The position numbers and the translations under genes were made by a program. Below are positions 3,229 to 5,113 of a DNA stretch of 5,113 bases, piece by piece. Each line of letters starts with the position of its first letter. The first letter of the stretch is position 1. The stretch comes from GCA-2731375 sp964462145 (GTDB taxonomy: Bacteria; Pseudomonadota; Alphaproteobacteria; GCA-2731375), in the NCBI GenBank assembly GCA_964462145.1, contig CAYWYB010000357.1, positions 1 through 5,113 on the forward strand, given 5' to 3'. The notes beneath the pieces are model-generated. The model was not told the DNA's origin. It did not search any database and was given only the letters and a program-made list of their open reading frames with translations.

Positions 3229-5113
3229 TTATTTTGTCGTGGCGACGAAGACACCATCCCAATCAGGGTCAGGCGGATTTTCAGTGTAGAAGCCGATGCG
3301 CTCTTCATACATGTCATATAATTCAGTGAAACTGCCGTCGGCCGAACGGCAGCCATCAACCAGTTTGCGGGCTTCCGGCCAGTCCTGGCGCCGATAGGCT
3401 TCTAGCATGGCGCCGTGCTGCTTCTTCAAGGTCTTAAAATCCTGCCGCTCCAATACGTCCTTGCGGCCCAGGATGGTATGAATGCGGACCGCTTCCTCTT
3501 TGCCCTTCACGGCGATCAGGTCCAGCTCCATAGTGGCGAAATCGTCCTTGACCATGGCTTCGGTATCCTCGCCGATAACGATGCCGACGCCATAGTTTTT
3601 CGACTGCCCTTCCAGGCGCGAGGCAAGGTTCACCGCATCGCCCAGGACGGAATAGTCAAAGCGTTGTTCCGACCCCATATTGCCGACCACGCATTCGCCC
3701 GTGTTGATGCCGACGCCCACGTTCAACGGTTTGTGTTCCTCGCCTTTTTCGTCGGCCTCTGCTTTTAAATCCTCGTTTAGCTTTTCCAACTCTTCGAACA
3801 TCACCAGAGCAGATTCGCAGGCATGTTGAGAGTGCTGGGGATCATCCAGCGGCGCATTCCAAAATGCCATGATGCAATCCCCCATATATTTATCAATGGT
3901 GCCTTCACGGGCCAGAATGGCATTGGTCAACGGGGTAAGGAAGCGGTTGATCAGGCGGGTCAGGCCCTGGGGGTTGGATTTGAAGGTCTCGGAAATCGAG
4001 GTGAACCCTCTGACATCGCAGAACAGAAAGCTCATGATCCGACTCTCGCCGCCCAGTCGCAGGCGGTCCGGCTCCTCGGCCAGTTGTTCCACCAAGGCGG
4101 GAGACAGGTACTGGCTGAAGGCGCCGCGTACCCGTTCGCGCTCCGCCTCGGTCTGCAGATACATGATGGCGGCGGAGGCAAGATAGATCATCAGGACGGC
4201 GATGCCGGGATAGATCGGATCCAACAGGAATAACTTATCGGTGTACAAAGACCAGCTTAACAGGACGATGGCGAACACCGTGCCGATGGAGATGGAGGCA
4301 CCGGGCATGGCACCAAAACGCGGTGTCAGCAGGATCAGGATCAGACCCATCACCAGGATGAACAGTTTTTCCATGCCGTCGGCCCAGTCAGGCCGCTCCA
4401 TGAAATGCCCTGCCAGCATCTGTTCGGCGGCCTGGGCATGGACATCGACGCCGGCCGCGGCCGCGTTCAATGGCGTTGCACGCAGATCCTTCAGGCCGGC
4501 CGCGGAGGTACCCAGAAAGAGAATTTTCCCCGCCACCCGCGAGGCATCGAAGTCGTCCTCGAACACCTGCCACAAGGGAATTACCCGATCCGGAGCATCC
4601 GGGGCGAAATGCACCCAAAAACGCCCATTGCCATCGACCGGTACTTCCAAATGCCCAACCCTGACGTGATTCAGACCCGTCGATTGGCCAAAATTCTCCT
4701 CCATGTTGGCGCCGGAGGATTTCAGAATATAGGTCGAGGCCCCCTGGTAGACCCGCAAGGCCTCCATCGCCAGGCTGGGGTAGATTTGTTCGCCAATGCG
4801 GAAAAACGTCGGCACCCGGCGGATGATGCCATCCGTTTCCGGCGCCAAATTGAAACTGCCCACACCCGATGCGGCGGCTTCGATGGCGGGCAGGTTTACC
4901 ACCGCGCTGTTATATTCGCCCAGGAACGGCAACGGGTCATCTCCGTTGAAGGCACGGCCAAATTTGACCGCCGGGCGGCCGCCGCCGGGATCGGGGGTCA
5001 AAACCATGCCGGCGATAACCCCGTAATCCTTGGCCGCGTCCCGGATTTGGCCGATGATGGAGGCGAAGGCCGCGTCATGATCGGGGATTGATTCCAGGAT
5101 CGGCTTGGAAAAT
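3229..5113 (-). CDS. CHASE2-domain class III adenylate cyclase (N-terminus outside the window)
   Basis: Converts ATP to cAMP in response to an unknown periplasmic signal. The frame stays open to the right edge; about 627 residues are visible and the true start is missing. Numbering here is from the internal Met at 5007, with 35 more residues before it. A CHASE2 sensor occupies the region up to about 210 (KILFLGTSAAGLKDLRATPL, then GVDVHAQAAEQML). Three membrane helices follow at about 214-229, 238-255 and 265-284, then a linker (ERVRGAFSQYLSPALVEQL) and the cyclase domain at about 324-513. Catalytic residues are present: metal-binding Asp331 (FCDVRGFT) and Asp377 (DKYMGD), adenine-selecting Lys373 with Ser453 (class IIIb usually has Thr here), and transition-state Asn460 and Arg464 (VNLASRLE). 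All are on one chain, so a homodimer would have two active sites. A helical TPR-like tail of about 75 residues ends the protein. Guanylate cyclase activity is unlikely because Lys373 is kept. Confidence 0.93.
   Translation of the reverse strand, partial: FSKPILESIPDHDAAFASIIGQIRDAAKDYGVIAGMVLTPDPGGGRPAVKFGRAFNGDDPLPFLGEYNSAVVNLPAIEAAASGVGSFNLAPETDGIIRRVPTFFRIGEQIYPSLAMEALRVYQGASTYILKSSGANMEENFGQSTGLNHVRVGHLEVPVDGNGRFWVHFAPDAPDRVIPLWQVFEDDFDASRVAGKILFLGTSAAGLKDLRATPLNAAAAGVDVHAQAAEQMLAGHFMERPDWADGMEKLFILVMGLILILLTPRFGAMPGASISIGTVFAIVLLSWSLYTDKLFLLDPIYPGIAVLMIYLASAAIMYLQTEAERERVRGAFSQYLSPALVEQLAEEPDRLRLGGESRIMSFLFCDVRGFTSISETFKSNPQGLTRLINRFLTPLTNAILAREGTIDKYMGDCIMAFWNAPLDDPQHSQHACESALVMFEELEKLNEDLKAEADEKGEEHKPLNVGVGINTGECVVGNMGSEQRFDYSVLGDAVNLASRLEGQSKNYGVGIVIGEDTEAMVKDDFATMELDLIAVKGKEEAVRIHTILGRKDVLERQDFKTLKKQHGAMLEAYRRQDWPEARKLVDGCRSADGSFTELYDMYEERIGFYTENPPDPDWDGVFVATTK

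Noticed and set aside
3137..3262. Longer start for the pseudoprotease, overlapping the cyclase gene
   Set aside because: The added 42 residues look non-coding and lack a ribosome binding site; the ATG at 3136 has GAGGCGGAAG just upstream.
4450..4505. Direct repeat GCCGGCCGCGG at 4450-4460 and 4495-4505
   Set aside because: It lies in cyclase codons for alanine- and glycine-rich segments and is explained by GC-rich codon use.

Overview
The window is a stretch of GC-rich bacterial chromosome in which every convincing gene lies on the minus strand, so it is read here from right to left. The gene content suggests an alphaproteobacterium, perhaps one of the Rhodospirillales. It includes a CHASE2-type class III adenylate cyclase, an MlaC/Ttg2D-family phospholipid carrier with a twin-arginine leader, and a secreted Sel1-repeat protein. 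The taxonomic call is an inference from protein style; no rRNA or tRNA is present to fix it.

Right part (5113 to 2111). The adenylate cyclase enters from the right edge, with its N-terminus outside the window. It has a periplasmic CHASE2 sensor, three membrane segments, a catalytic domain with all expected catalytic residues, and a short helical tail. After a 92-base gap comes a leaderless, apparently cytoplasmic HtrA-like protein with a trypsin-like fold and a C-terminal PDZ domain. By motif alignment all three catalytic triad positions are substituted, so it is probably a pseudoprotease. The two genes may be co-transcribed, although a weak promoter and a small dyad lie between them.

Middle part (2110 to 1705). 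About 400 bases carry no gene. Most of this is a 274-base foldback element (1746-2019): a 34-base outer inverted repeat (33 of 34 paired), flanked or ended by CTAG on both sides, encloses two long independent hairpins. The whole can fold as a three-way junction, and the two apical loops are complementary to each other. It looks like a non-autonomous, MITE-like palindromic element or a structured leader, and it sits directly upstream of mlaC. It is the most unusual item in the window.

Left part (1704 to 1). mlaC starts at a TTG codon behind an AAGGAG ribosome binding site. Only 23 bases separate it from a Sel1-repeat secreted protein gene, so the two probably form an operon linked to envelope maintenance. 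A further gene begins at base 80 and leaves the window after 26 residues; only its signal peptide is visible.

Taken together, the window combines cAMP signalling (cyclase plus pseudoprotease) with envelope lipid trafficking (mlaC plus sel1). The palindromic element separates the two gene groups.
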